Below are positions 52,399 to 61,143 of a stretch of DNA of 64,000 nucleotides, piece by piece. Source of the DNA: Paenibacillus flagellatus (GTDB taxonomy: Bacteria > Bacillota > Bacilli > Paenibacillales > NBRC-103111). Position 1 is the first letter of the stretch. The number at the start of each line of letters is the position of its first letter. The notes beneath the pieces were generated by a model. It was given only the letters and a program-made list of their open reading frames with translations. It was not told where the DNA came from and made no database searches. The stretch is from contig NZ_QJVJ01000010.1 of NCBI RefSeq assembly GCF_003217775.1, positions 248,001 through 312,000 on the forward strand, written 5' to 3'. Position numbers and translations under genes: made by a program.

Positions 52399-54138
52399 GT
52401 GAAGAATAGCATCGTTTACAAGTTTTCGGCTGCGCTGACCGTTATTCTTGGCATTCTGTTTACCGTCCTCCTCCTGAGCAACCTTTATTCGCTGGAGGTC
52501 GTTCGGAATCAATCGCTGAGCAATTCCCGGAATACGTTATCGATCTATGTCGGGAACATCCATAGCATGCTGAACATCTACTCCAAAGACTTGATGGAAG
52601 TGTTCGAAACGAATATCGATGCCGCAATGGACGATTGGACCGCCGGCGATAGCGGCCGGTATTTCAAATCGGTTCAGCTGAGGAATGCGTTAAAAACCAA
52701 AACGTCCGGCAGCTTTTCCAGCGACGGCATGTTTATTAAACTCCCTGATAACAGGGAGTTTATTGTGCAATTCGGAAGCCGCGTTTCTTCCAAAGAAAAA
52801 TTGCCGCTCAACGATTTTATGATCAAGCACGATTTCAAACCGAAGCCGGACGGAAACACGGATGAATGGACCCATTTCGAAATTCATGGAGCGCATTACT
52901 TATTCAAATACATGACGTATTCGGACATCAGCTTCGGAACGTTCGTTAAAGCGGATACCTTGCTGTCCATCGTGAAGGGGGAGGGGGCCGATAACGACCG
53001 TTATGTCATAAGCGACAGATCCGGCGCCGTTCTTGCCTCAACGAATGACGACCTGAACAAGGGTACTGACGATTTAACGATGGACGGTTTAATGAAGCGG
53101 TACGAGAAGACCCATCTGTTTATCTCGCAGCCGATTGGCGAATTCGGTCAAATGACGAAAATAGTGGCCAAACAAAGCGTATTCTCGGGGCTGAAGCTGA
53201 TCCAGTGGATCATTATTGCCCTCGGGATTGTTTCCGTCGTCGTCGTTCCACTCGTATTGCGAACACTGGCGAGAGGGATCGTCAGACCGGTTCTCGAGCT
53301 GGTGAAAGCGGCCAAAGAAGTCGAGAACGGCCAACGCGAGTTTCCCATTCCCCATGGGCGTTATTCCATGGAATTTACGAAATTATTTCATTCGTTTCAC
53401 TCCATGGTACGCGAAATTACCGATTTGAAGATCCATACCTATGAAGAGAAAATCGAAAGAAGCCGCGCGGAATTGAAATATTTGCAAATGCAGATCCGGC
53501 CTCATTTTTTTCTGAACGCGATTTCGACCATCTCCAGCTTGACGTATCAGAACAAAAACGAGGAAATCCGGCAGCTCATTCTTCATTTGTCCGAGCATCT
53601 GAGATACAGGTTCAAAGGCGGATTGATCCTGGTCCCGATCCATGAGGAAATCAAGCATGTGGAGCATTATATTCGGATGCAGGAGATCCGTTATCCCGAC
53701 CAAATCTTTTACATGACCGACATCGATTCCGACGCGGGGCAAGTCCCCATACCGCAATTTTTGCTCCAGACGTTCGTCGAAAACATTTTCAAGCATGCGA
53801 TGATCTACGGGAAGATGCTTTCGATCTTTATAAGGGCGAGCAAGGACACGATGGAGGACAAGCCATGCGTCAAAATCGTCATTGAAGACAACGGGGAGGG
53901 CTTCCCGCCGCATGTCTGGAAGACCGCCGAAGCACCGGCACACGATCCGATCGAGAGAGGCGATCGGGTGGGGATCGCGAACATACGCAAAACGCTTCAA
54001 CTGCTTTATAAAAGGGACGACCTGCTGACGTTATCGAACGCGGAGCCGTCCGGCGCCAAGATCGAACTTCGGGTGCCGGTCCCGGAAACGCGCGAACTCG
54101 CACCGAAGGGGGAGCGACATGCGCTGCATGTTGATTGA
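52399..54138 (+). CDS. Sensor histidine kinase (YesM-like)
   Basis: 579 aa. A first span (ALTVILGILFTVLLLSNLYS) and a second (IQWIIIALGIVSVVVVPLVL, about 270-290) bracket an extracellular sensor domain of about 235 residues. HAMP follows, then the phospho-acceptor His in QIRPHFFLNAISTI and the ATPase domain (IEDNGEGFPPHVW, GIANIRKTLQLLY). GTG start after GGAGAG. It overlaps the regulator gene by 20 bases. It should control the importer at 55.9-59.4 kb. Confidence 0.93.
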   Translation: MKNSIVYKFSAALTVILGILFTVLLLSNLYSLEVVRNQSLSNSRNTLSIYVGNIHSMLNIYSKDLMEVFETNIDAAMDDWTAGDSGRYFKSVQLRNALKTKTSGSFSSDGMFIKLPDNREFIVQFGSRVSSKEKLPLNDFMIKHDFKPKPDGNTDEWTHFEIHGAHYLFKYMTYSDISFGTFVKADTLLSIVKGEGADNDRYVISDRSGAVLASTNDDLNKGTDDLTMDGLMKRYEKTHLFISQPIGEFGQMTKIVAKQSVFSGLKLIQWIIIALGIVSVVVVPLVLRTLARGIVRPVLELVKAAKEVENGQREFPIPHGRYSMEFTKLFHSFHSMVREITDLKIHTYEEKIERSRAELKYLQMQIRPHFFLNAISTISSLTYQNKNEEIRQLILHLSEHLRYRFKGGLILVPIHEEIKHVEHYIRMQEIRYPDQIFYMTDIDSDAGQVPIPQFLLQTFVENIFKHAMIYGKMLSIFIRASKDTMEDKPCVKIVIEDNGEGFPPHVWKTAEAPAHDPIERGDRVGIANIRKTLQLLYKRDDLLTLSNAEPSGAKIELRVPVPETRELAPKGERHALHVD

Positions 54139-55705
54139 CGACGATATACCGACCGTCGAGGTTCTTCGCGATATGCTGGACTGGCACAAACTCGGTATCG
54201 TGCAAGTCGTGACGGCCCACAATATCCAAGATGCGAAATCGGGGTTCGAATCGGGTGTGCCCGACCTGATCATTTGCGACATCGAAATGCCCCGTGGCTC
54301 CGGTTTGGAGATGATCCAGTGGGTCCGGGACAATCGATACGACTGCGCTTTCATTTTCTTCACCTGCCACGAAAGCTTCGAATTCGCTTCGACAGCCATT
54401 TCCTACAACGCCGATTCGTATGTGGTGAAGCCGTTCGACCAACAAAAGCTGGAGGCCGTATTGCTCAAAGCGGTCGAGACGATCAAGCAAAAGAGGCTGC
54501 TCGGCGAATACAGCAGGCTTGGCGAGGCCTGGCTGAAAAATAAAGATTTGGTGGAGAAGAGCTTCTGGAGAGACGTATTGTTCGCGATTATTCCGCCTAG
54601 GCCGGATTTGATTCAAGTGGAGATCCGCAAGAGGGAATTGTCGCTCGCCGCGGACGGCCGGTACGTATTATTTCTTGTCAGCGTCACGAAGACCGAAATC
54701 GAGACGGAATGGGAGGACAGCACGTTTCAGTACGCACTGAGCAATTTGAGCTCGGAAGCCTTGTTCAAGCGTCCGAATCATGACCGGGTGATGGCTTATC
54801 AAACGGACGATCATTATTATCATGCCGTTATTCTGGACGGAGACGCCGATCCCGACAGCTTGAAAGCCGATGGAGAGCGGCTTATCCGGCTGTGCAGGCA
54901 ATATTTGAAATGCGTTGCTACCTGCTATATCAGCGAGGAAATGGCGATCTCCAAGCTGGCGAACGCCAAAACGGAATTGGAGCGGTTGGACGAATCGAAT
55001 CTCATTTTCAGAGGGACCCTTCATTTCCGCAAGGACGCGTTCCGGTACGATACGAACGATCCCTATATGCTCGATATCGATCTGTTTACGACGTTATTTG
55101 TCCAGAAGGAGAACGTACAAATCGTAAACCGGTTGAAAAAGGAGCTGGAGGCGCTTGCGAACCAAAACAAACTGGACCCGCAAACCCTTTACTCGATTCG
55201 TCAAGATTTTCACCAGGTGGTGTACGCGCTTCTCGCCAGAAACAATATCCAGGCGCACCGGCTTTTCGAAGAGGAGGTCGCCAAGCGCCTCTTTCAAAAA
55301 TCCGATAACAGCGTCTTCGACTTCATGAAGTGGGCGCATTTCATAACGGAGAAAACCATTGCCACCATCGACGAAACGAGGCAATCCGAAGGAGTCGTCG
55401 AACGAGTCAAACGGTTTATCCACGAGAACTACAATCGGGACCTGAACCGCGATGATGTTGCGGCTACCGTATTTTTGACGCCGGATTATTTGGCCAAGAC
55501 GTTCAAGTCGGAAACGGGCCGCACCATCAAGGAATACTTGAACGAATATCGGATTAAGGTCGCCAAGCGGATGCTGGTCGAAAGTACGGCGAGCATCGGA
55601 TATATCGCGATGGACACCGGTTTCGACTCGATCTCTTACTTCTCGACGGTGTTCAAGAAGGTGACGGGAGAAACGCCGAACGCCTACCGTGAAAAGCATA
55701 GCTGA
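54119..55705 (+). CDS. Two-component response regulator, AraC-type (YesN-like)
   Basis: 528 aa: receiver domain 1-125 (Asp54 in ICDIEMPRGSG; Lys in YVVKPFDQQKLE), a long middle region of about 270 residues that is typical of YesN proteins, and C-terminal AraC helix-turn-helix pair (RDDVAATVFLTPDYLAKTFK, GYIAMDTGFDSISYFSTVFK). Translation starts inside the end of the kinase gene. Confidence 0.94.
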   Translation: MRCMLIDDDIPTVEVLRDMLDWHKLGIVQVVTAHNIQDAKSGFESGVPDLIICDIEMPRGSGLEMIQWVRDNRYDCAFIFFTCHESFEFASTAISYNADSYVVKPFDQQKLEAVLLKAVETIKQKRLLGEYSRLGEAWLKNKDLVEKSFWRDVLFAIIPPRPDLIQVEIRKRELSLAADGRYVLFLVSVTKTEIETEWEDSTFQYALSNLSSEALFKRPNHDRVMAYQTDDHYYHAVILDGDADPDSLKADGERLIRLCRQYLKCVATCYISEEMAISKLANAKTELERLDESNLIFRGTLHFRKDAFRYDTNDPYMLDIDLFTTLFVQKENVQIVNRLKKELEALANQNKLDPQTLYSIRQDFHQVVYALLARNNIQAHRLFEEEVAKRLFQKSDNSVFDFMKWAHFITEKTIATIDETRQSEGVVERVKRFIHENYNRDLNRDDVAATVFLTPDYLAKTFKSETGRTIKEYLNEYRIKVAKRMLVESTASIGYIAMDTGFDSISYFSTVFKKVTGETPNAYREKHS

Positions 55706-55732
55706 TTACGCCCTGTACGGCAGATCGCGAAT

Positions 55733-55767
55733 GAAAACTCTACTTCCCGAACGGAGGTGGAGTTTTC
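55733..55767 (+). terminator. Terminator-like hairpin after the two-component pair
   Basis: Fifteen-bp fully paired stem (GAAAACTC...TCC / GGA...GAGTTTTC, 3 wobble pairs) with loop CGAAC; the TTTT is inside the arm and no further T tract follows. Confidence 0.6.
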
Positions 55768-55895
55768 GAGCGTTATCACGAAAACGAACGGGACGACCGC
55801 TTGTTTTTGAAAAATCATTTCGTTTTTTTAAAAGTCATGCCGGCTTTGAATAGGTAAACTGAAAGCGTATCAACAGACGAACAGGGGGCTTGAAT
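55768..55895 (+). other. Upstream region of the third importer operon
   Basis: AT-rich stretch with TTGAAA (55807-55812) and TTTAAAA near 55827 that could form a promoter. No operator palindrome like AACCGGTT is seen, in line with control by the neighbouring YesN protein. Confidence 0.4.
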
Positions 55896-57446
55896 ATGGC
55901 AAGCAAAAAGAGGCTGATACCGCTTCTGTTATCGACGGTCGTATGCACCGCGATGTTGGCGGCTTGCGGCGACGATTCCGCGAAATCGCCGGGCCAATCG
56001 CAGGACGCTCCTGCCGGCACGAACGCCAAGGTCGAAACCATCGTATTCGCCATGCCGTCGTTTAACCGAATTCCGAACGATTGGAGCAAGGTAACGAGCG
56101 CCATCAATACACTTACAACGGAAAAAATCGGCGTGAAGGTGGATTTCAAAATGTACGGGCCGGCGGAATACGCACAGAAGGTCAACTTGGCGCTGCAGAC
56201 CGGCGAGCAGATGGATTTGTTCACGACGCTCGGGCAATTTACGAATTACGTATCGAAAAATCAGCTGTATCCGTTGGACGAGCTGCTCCCCCAATACGGG
56301 AAGGAATTGATGGCGGTACTGGATAAGGATTTCGGTCCGGGGCTGCTGAAATCGACCACGATGAACGGACATATTTACGGGGTCCCCGTGAACAAAGGGA
56401 TGTCTCTTCCGGTCAATTTCGTGTATAACGCGGACATGTTGAAAGAGGCGGGCTACAGCGCCGACAGCATTAAATCGATAGAGGATCTTCCCGCTGTCTT
56501 CGAAGCCGTCAAGAAGAAATATCCGGATGTCGTTCCTTTCGGTCCTCTCAATGTAAACCCGAGCGATACGATGCTGATGCTCCTGTTAAGAGGAGCGAAT
56601 CAAGTCGATTTCTTGTCGGACACGACCGGGGTCGGGGCCGTGATCGGCAATGACGGCAAGGTCGTAAACTTCTACGAAACGGACATCTTCAAGAACGGCG
56701 TCAAAATCATGAGGGATTGGTTTGTCAAAGGATATTTGCAGAAGGATGCCGCGTCGTCCTCCATCGCTTTCCCGGAAATGATCGCTTCCGGACGCGGTTT
56801 CTCCTTTTTGGGAGGATACAGCGGCATGGAAGCGGGGAAAGCGCTCAGCGCCCAAACCGGGAAGCGCTTGGAGATGAAACGGATCGCCCCCTATTATTTC
56901 GAAACCGGCTCCGCCAATCTTGTCAGCTGGATGGTTTCAAGCAAAACGAAAGCGCCCGAGGCGACCGTCAAGTTTCTCAATATGCTGTACACCGATGCCG
57001 AGCTGATCAATACCATTCTTTACGGGATCGAAGGGGAAGATTACATCAAGGTGGACGAGCATCATGTCAAATTGCCGGACGGGAAAGATGCTTCCACCGT
57101 TCCTTACACGGCCATGCTGAGTACGGGGATCGTCGGCTCCGAATCGTTGCAGTATCAGCTTGAAGGCGTGAACTGGTCGGACGTCGAGCTGAAGCTGAAG
57201 GAAAATAAGAGCACCCGAAAATCTCCGTATTTCGGCTTTATTTTCGACCAGAGCAAGGTGAAATCGCAAATGAGCGCCGTGAGCAACGTAGTGAACCAAT
57301 ATTTGCCGGGACTCGTGTGCGGCGTACTGGATCCGGATACGACCATCCCCAAATTCGTGCAGGCGCTGAACGATGCGGGCGCCCAAACGATTATTCAGAA
57401 CAAGCAGATGCAGCTGGACGAGTGGGTCGCTTCGCAGAACAAATAA
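55896..57446 (+). CDS. Sugar-binding lipoprotein of ABC importer (LplA-type)
   Basis: 516 aa. Signal with lipobox MLAAC (Cys about residue 22) and a Ser/Ala/Gly linker; then a solute-binding domain (KIGVKVDFKMYGPAEYAQKV, LALQTGEQMDLFTTLGQFTN, KSTTMNGHIYGVPVNKGMSL). ATG at 55896 is preferred because GGGGG ends 7 bases upstream; a TTG six bases earlier is too close. It belongs to the LplABC class of oligosaccharide importers. Confidence 0.93.
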   Translation: MASKKRLIPLLLSTVVCTAMLAACGDDSAKSPGQSQDAPAGTNAKVETIVFAMPSFNRIPNDWSKVTSAINTLTTEKIGVKVDFKMYGPAEYAQKVNLALQTGEQMDLFTTLGQFTNYVSKNQLYPLDELLPQYGKELMAVLDKDFGPGLLKSTTMNGHIYGVPVNKGMSLPVNFVYNADMLKEAGYSADSIKSIEDLPAVFEAVKKKYPDVVPFGPLNVNPSDTMLMLLLRGANQVDFLSDTTGVGAVIGNDGKVVNFYETDIFKNGVKIMRDWFVKGYLQKDAASSSIAFPEMIASGRGFSFLGGYSGMEAGKALSAQTGKRLEMKRIAPYYFETGSANLVSWMVSSKTKAPEATVKFLNMLYTDAELINTILYGIEGEDYIKVDEHHVKLPDGKDASTVPYTAMLSTGIVGSESLQYQLEGVNWSDVELKLKENKSTRKSPYFGFIFDQSKVKSQMSAVSNVVNQYLPGLVCGVLDPDTTIPKFVQALNDAGAQTIIQNKQMQLDEWVASQNK

Positions 57447-57515
57447 CATCGATTGATATCGTCTTGCCGAGGGTCTGCACCGGGCCCTCATGGCAGGATG
57501 GAGGTGATTGCAGCC

Positions 57516-58448
57516 ATGACTGCCGAAAGGAAAAAATCGAAATCGACCGGTCTGAAGAAGACGCTGCCGCTCTTCCTGCTGGCCGCCCCGGGGTTGCTCT
57601 ATTTTCTAGTAAACAACTACATTCCGATGTTCGGCCTATTCATTGCTTTTAAGGATGTGGACTACGCCAAAGGAATATTCCGGAGCGACTGGGTCGGTTT
57701 CGACAATTTTCATTTTCTGTTTCAAACGAGCGATGCTTGGATCATGACCCGAAACACGCTGCTTTATAATGCGGCCTTCATCGTATTCGGGACGCTTCTC
57801 TCGCTTCTAATCGCCATCCTCATGTCGGAGCTGCTGAACAAAGTCTACTCGAAGCTGTACCAGTCGGGCTTGGTGCTTCCGAACTTGATATCGATGGTCG
57901 TGCTGTCGTATCTTGTGTTCGCGTTTCTCAATGCGGACAGCGGATTCATCAATCGCTCCGTGCTTCGCCCCTTGGGCATTCCGGAGATCAATTGGTATTC
58001 GGAGGCGGCCTATTGGCCCTATCTGCTTGTGCTCATCCACCTGTGGAAAACGGCAGGCTACGGGTCCATCGTATACTTTGCGTTTATCGCCGGGATCGAC
58101 AAGAGTATTTACGAAGCGGCGAAAATAGACGGCGCCGGCAAGCTCAAGCAAATTCGGATGATCACCCTGCCGCTTCTGAAGCCCACGATCGTCATCCTGG
58201 GCTTGATGTCGGTCGGCCGAATATTCAACTCGGACTTCGGCCTGTTCTATCAGGTTCCGATGAATGCGGGAGCCTTGTACAGCACGACGCAGACGATCGA
58301 TACCTACGTGTACCGCGCGCTTATGCAGGTGAACGATATCGGAATGTCCGCCGCCGCGGGACTGTACCAGTCGGTGGTCGGTTTCATGCTTGTGATCCTT
58401 GCGAACGCCATTGTCAAAAAGGTGAACAAGGACAACGCCTTGTTCTAG
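57516..58448 (+). CDS. Carbohydrate ABC transporter permease (LplB-type)
   Basis: 310 aa, six spans; LLAAPGLLYFLVNNYIPMFG and LFIAFKDVDYAKGIFRSDWV are LplB marks, EAA loop EAAKIDGAGKLKQIRMITLP. Start chosen at 57516 because GGAGGTGAT lies just upstream. An ATG at 57498 overlaps that ribosome site. Confidence 0.93.
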   Translation: MTAERKKSKSTGLKKTLPLFLLAAPGLLYFLVNNYIPMFGLFIAFKDVDYAKGIFRSDWVGFDNFHFLFQTSDAWIMTRNTLLYNAAFIVFGTLLSLLIAILMSELLNKVYSKLYQSGLVLPNLISMVVLSYLVFAFLNADSGFINRSVLRPLGIPEINWYSEAAYWPYLLVLIHLWKTAGYGSIVYFAFIAGIDKSIYEAAKIDGAGKLKQIRMITLPLLKPTIVILGLMSVGRIFNSDFGLFYQVPMNAGALYSTTQTIDTYVYRALMQVNDIGMSAAAGLYQSVVGFMLVILANAIVKKVNKDNALF

Positions 58449-58459
58449 GAGGACATGGA

Positions 58460-59353
58460 ATGATACAAACCAGAGGGGAACGCGCATTTACCATTTTCTC
58501 TGCGGTCGTCATGGGCGTGTTGACCGTTGCAGCTTTTCTGCCTTTCATCTTAGTCCTGGCCGCTTCCTTTACCGACGAATCCGCTTTGATACGAGAAGGA
58601 TACCGCTTTTTTCCGAGTGAGCCGAGTCTGGATGCCTATGTCTACATGGCGTCGTCATCGTCCACCTTCCTTCGGGCTTATGGCGTCTCCTTCTTGGTCA
58701 CGATCTTGGGGACGGGGATCGGTTTGCTGATCACCAGCATGCTCGCCTACCCGATGTCCAGAAAAGACTTCAAATACCATAACGTACTTGCGTTTGCCGT
58801 CTTCTTTACCATGCTGTTCAGCGGAGGCGTCGTTCCCTCCTACATTCTTTGGACCAAATATTTGCATGTGAAGGATACGCTCGCCGCCTTGATCGTGCCC
58901 AATTTGTTGACCAACGGCTTCCATGTTCTATTGATCAGGAATTATTACAAAAACAATGTGCCTGTCGATCTCATTGAATCCGCCCAAATCGACGGGGCGT
59001 CGGAACTGCGGACGTTTTTCCGGATCATGCTGCCCTTGTCCGTGCCCGTCATGGCGACCGTCGGATTGTTTATGGGGCTGGCCTACTGGAACGATTGGAT
59101 CAACGCGCTTTATTTCGTCACGAAGCCCCAGTATTATGGCATCCAAAACTTGCTGATCCGATTGATGAACAATATCCAATTTTTGAAATCCAGCCAGGCC
59201 AGCGGCATTCTCGGAGCAAACGCGACCGAGCTTCCGAGCACGGCCATTCGAATGGCTATGGCGGTCATCGGGATTGTACCCGTCTTGGTCGTCATGCCGT
59301 TCCTTCAGAAATATTTAATGAAAGGCGTCGTAATCGGGGCCGTTAAAGGATAA
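58460..59353 (+). CDS. Carbohydrate ABC transporter permease (LplC-type)
   Basis: 297 aa, six spans. Family marks: FLPFILVLAASFTDESALIR, FFTMLFSGGVVPSYILWTKY, EAA loop ESAQIDGASELRTFFRIMLP and LAYWNDWINALYFVTKPQYY. AGGAGG is 7 bases before the ATG; the gene starts 11 bases after the partner permease. Confidence 0.93.
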   Translation: MIQTRGERAFTIFSAVVMGVLTVAAFLPFILVLAASFTDESALIREGYRFFPSEPSLDAYVYMASSSSTFLRAYGVSFLVTILGTGIGLLITSMLAYPMSRKDFKYHNVLAFAVFFTMLFSGGVVPSYILWTKYLHVKDTLAALIVPNLLTNGFHVLLIRNYYKNNVPVDLIESAQIDGASELRTFFRIMLPLSVPVMATVGLFMGLAYWNDWINALYFVTKPQYYGIQNLLIRLMNNIQFLKSSQASGILGANATELPSTAIRMAMAVIGIVPVLVVMPFLQKYLMKGVVIGAVKG

Positions 59354-59376
59354 GCGAATGGAAAGGAGATTGCAGG

Positions 59377-60183
59377 ATGAACGTTCAAGAAGTAATCGAC
59401 CGGGTGCTGTTGGACTCCTGCGGCGGGCGAAAGCTGGAGAAAACTTGCGATGTGCTGATCAGCGGCGAACCGGACATGGAAGTAAAGGGGATCGTCACGA
59501 GCTTCATGGCGACCGTCGACGTGATCCGGGAAGCGATTGCGGTCGGAGCGAACATGATTATTACGCACGAACCTACTTACTACACGGGGTTTGACGAGTT
59601 GGAATGGCTGCGGAAGGATCCCGTCTACTTGGCCAAACAGAAGCTGATCGAAGATCACGGAATCGCCATTTGGAGATATCACGACCATATGCACCTCGCG
59701 AATACCGATCGGATCTATGATGGCCTGATTAAGGAACTCGGCTGGGAGAGCAATCGGATCGACCAAAGCTCGCCCTGGTGTTACGAAATCGAGAAGACGA
59801 CGTTGGTGGATCTGGCATCTTTTTTCCTGCAGAAGCTGTCCATGAACGTGTTGAGGATCGTCGGCAATCCCGATATGACGTGTTCCCGAATCGGGATTCT
59901 GGTCGGCGGCGGCAGCTTGGGTCTGGGCAGGGAGCAAATGCCGATGGAACTTATGAGGGACAAGGAGCTGGACGTCATGATCTGCGGCGAAATTACGGAA
60001 TGGACGTTATGTGCCTATATCAATGATGCCGCTATGCTCGGATTCCATAAAGGCATGCTGATCGTCGGTCATGAGCGCACCGAAGAATGGGGAATGAAGC
60101 ATATGGCGGAGTGGCTGCGGAAGCTTGTAGACGGTATTCCGGTCACCTTCGTCGATGCGAAAGAGCCATTCCGCTACCTATAA
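59377..60183 (+). CDS. NIF3-like (dinuclear metal centre) protein
   Basis: 268 aa. Family marks: the metal ligands in NMIITHEPTYYTGFDE near residue 63 and the C-terminal GMLIVGHERTEEWGM near 230, with RYHDHMHLANTDRIYD between them. This is the short NIF3 form without the inserted PII-like domain. Function of the family is unsettled (metal-dependent hydrolase suggested). It starts 23 bases after the permease with AAAGGAG, so it is the last gene of a sugar-transport operon, an unusual place for this otherwise housekeeping-like family. Confidence 0.85.
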   Translation: MNVQEVIDRVLLDSCGGRKLEKTCDVLISGEPDMEVKGIVTSFMATVDVIREAIAVGANMIITHEPTYYTGFDELEWLRKDPVYLAKQKLIEDHGIAIWRYHDHMHLANTDRIYDGLIKELGWESNRIDQSSPWCYEIEKTTLVDLASFFLQKLSMNVLRIVGNPDMTCSRIGILVGGGSLGLGREQMPMELMRDKELDVMICGEITEWTLCAYINDAAMLGFHKGMLIVGHERTEEWGMKHMAEWLRKLVDGIPVTFVDAKEPFRYL

Positions 60184-60204
60184 TCGTGAACTTCCCTTTC
60201 GATT

Positions 60205-60233
60205 GCCCCGTCTTATAGCCGGGGTCTTTTTTG
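60205..60233 (+). terminator. Rho-independent terminator of the importer-NIF3 operon
   Basis: Stem CCCCG / CGGGG (60205-60224) followed by TCTTTTTT. Confidence 0.8.
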
Positions 60234-60322
60234 CGTTCGGTGTCGACCTTATTTTGGAAAGGAGATCGGCGGACCTACCCCGATATTTTTTTTCGAACGT
60301 TTTCGTATAGAATAGAAGAAGA

Positions 60323-60331
60323 TGATATAAT
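60323..60331 (+). promoter_or_regulatory. Extended -10 promoter of radC
   Basis: TGA-TATAAT, consensus -10 with the TG extension, 44 bases before the start. Confidence 0.65.
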
Positions 60332-60374
60332 GGATGGATAACGAATCGATCCATTTTTTGTCGAAAGAGGGGAA

Positions 60375-61067
60375 ATGATGGAAGCATCCGTCTATACGCT
60401 TCGCGACGTTCCCGCGGAGGAGCGTCCCCGCGAACGCATGCTGCAAGTGGGGGCGCAAGCGCTCAGCAACGCCGAGCTTCTGGCGATACTGCTGCGAACC
60501 GGAACGATCAACGAATCGGCGGTCTCGCTCGCCCAGCGCCTGCTGGTCGAATCGGGCGGCCTGCGCCGGCTCGTCGAGATGAGCACGGAGCAACTGACCG
60601 CGCTGAAAGGCATCGGCGCCGTCAAGGCGCTGCAAATTCAGGCCGGCATCGAGCTCGGCCGAAGGCTCGCCCGCACGACCCGGCCCGAAACCGTTACGAT
60701 CCGCTCCCCCCAGGATGTGTCACTCCTCTTGACGGAAGAACTCCGCTATTTGCAAAAAGAGCATTTCGTCTGTCTGTTCCTGAACACGAAAAACCATGTC
60801 ATCGGACAAGAAACGTTGTCGATCGGCAGTCTGAACGCGTCGATCGTCCATCCGCGCGAGGTGTTTCTCGCGGCGATCAAGCGAAGCAGCGCCTCGATCA
60901 TATGCGCGCACAATCATCCGAGCGGTGATCCGACGCCGAGCCCGGAGGATATCGACATTACGCGCCGACTCGTGGAGGCCGGCTCCGTCATCGGCATCGA
61001 CGTGCTCGATCACATCATTATCGGCGACCGAACCAATGTCAGTTTGAAGGAACTAGGGTTGATGTAA
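60375..61067 (+). CDS. radC: RadC family JAB1/MPN-domain protein
   Basis: 230 aa. N-terminal helix-hairpin-helix-like part (ERMLQVGAQALSNAELLAIL, LKGIGAVKALQIQAGIELGR) and a C-terminal metalloprotease-like MPN domain with metal ligands in CAHNHPSGDPTPSPEDIDIT. Despite the name, a DNA-repair role is doubtful. ATG at 60375 or the next codon; AGAGGGG lies upstream. It restores the core order radC-mreBCD-minC. Confidence 0.95.
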   Translation: MMEASVYTLRDVPAEERPRERMLQVGAQALSNAELLAILLRTGTINESAVSLAQRLLVESGGLRRLVEMSTEQLTALKGIGAVKALQIQAGIELGRRLARTTRPETVTIRSPQDVSLLLTEELRYLQKEHFVCLFLNTKNHVIGQETLSIGSLNASIVHPREVFLAAIKRSSASIICAHNHPSGDPTPSPEDIDITRRLVEAGSVIGIDVLDHIIIGDRTNVSLKELGLM

Positions 61068-61073
61068 TATAAT
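61044..61073 (+). promoter_or_regulatory. Sigma-A promoter of mreBCD
   Basis: TTGAAG (61044-61049), 18-base spacer, consensus TATAAT (61068-61073), overlapping the end of radC. Confidence 0.7.
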
Positions 61074-61143
61074 GAAATGACGGACTATATGCGTCGAAGT
61101 ACATATGGGTCCGTCCCGGTGGACGAAAGGAGACAAGCATCTA

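Noticed and set aside
60288-60312. Possible LexA box before radC
   Set aside because: CGAACGTTTTCG has no proper 4-base spacer between half sites, so it does not fit CGAAC-n4-GTTC.
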